Shown here: piece after piece, positions 21,515-21,550 of the stretch
How positions within the stretch are numbered: the stretch's first letter is position 1
How the letters are laid out: each line of letters starts with the position of its first letter
Source: JBDRFZ01 sp043818395
GTDB taxonomy: Bacteria > Patescibacteriota > Patescibacteriia > 2-12-FULL-60-25
NCBI GenBank assembly: GCA_043818395.1
Contig: JBDRFZ010000045.1
Coordinates: 1-21,550, forward strand
Direction of reading: 5' to 3'
Length of the DNA: 21,550 bases
Program-made: the position numbers and the translations under genes
The notes under the pieces: model-generated
Databases searched by the model: none
The model's input: only the letters and a program-made list of their open reading frames with translations
What the model was told of the DNA's origin: nothing

Positions 21515-21550
21515 ATGGCTCTAACCACTGCGCAAAAACAGAAGATAAAA
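21515..21550 (+). CDS. rpsO: Probable 30S ribosomal protein S15, 5' end only
   Basis: Only the first 12 codons are present, reading MALTTAQKQKIK before the window ends. This opening closely resembles the N-terminus of bacterial uS15 (MALT..QKQ.I pattern), a primary 16S rRNA-binding protein of the small subunit. It is divergent from the zinc-ribbon gene. No Shine-Dalgarno precedes the ATG. The identification rests on a very short stretch and could be wrong. Confidence 0.5.
   Translation, partial: MALTTAQKQKIK

Noticed and set aside
1..21550. CRISPR arrays, rRNA genes, prophage genes
   Set aside because: No regularly spaced repeats beyond the two copies at 88-132, no rRNA-like stretches and no phage structural or integrase genes were seen.

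Overview
The window looks like core chromosome from an uncultivated bacterium. The best guess is a Patescibacteria/CPR (Parcubacteria-like) lineage, inferred from several things: very short leaders mostly lacking Shine-Dalgarno sequences, a split secE-nusG-rplK / rplA arrangement, a UPF0200-type kinase, a divergent thymidylate synthase, and a giant cytoplasmic protein with a transglutaminase-like core. No 16S rRNA is present, so this placement is inference. TAG, TGA and TAA all end clear genes, so the standard stop codons are in use.

Layout. Positions 1-185 hold two 20-bp direct repeats of a type seen beside transposase genes, then the gyrB promoter. 201-2270 is gyrB. 2324-2565 holds a bidirectional terminator and a small minus-strand ORF. 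2566-5928 encodes an 1120-residue protein with a Cys-His-Asp transglutaminase-like core. 6098-6976 encodes an HD-GYP protein behind an extended -10 promoter and a strong RBS. 7071-8588 is the secE-nusG-rplK unit with its own promoter and terminator. 8760-9572 is rplA as a separate unit, with its own promoter and a leader stem-loop resembling the ribosomal protein L1 binding site.

9632-12546 is a four-gene plus-strand run: a membrane-anchored DSRCP-motif protein, a UPF0200-like P-loop kinase, a HIGH-motif nucleotidyltransferase, and a CMP/dCMP-type deaminase with a degenerate nucleotidyltransferase-like N-terminus. It converges with a HIT protein and thyA on the minus strand. thyA is divergent from dfrA-tmk. 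Together these genes could convert dCMP to dUMP, dTMP and dTDP and recycle folate. 15321-15953 is a methyltransferase-like gene. 16089-16835 is a membrane-protein gene broken by an in-frame TAG. 16910-18457 is gatB, whose stop codon overlaps that of the convergent miaB-miaA pair (18454-20749). The right end has a small zinc-ribbon-like gene on the minus strand with a long leader containing a 77-bp near-palindromic element, and the first 12 codons of what is probably rpsO.

Most interesting: the putative L1 operator directly upstream of rplA, apparently uncoupled from rplK; the fused or degenerate deaminase; the palindromic leader element; and the amber-interrupted membrane gene. No tRNA, rRNA or CRISPR array was found.
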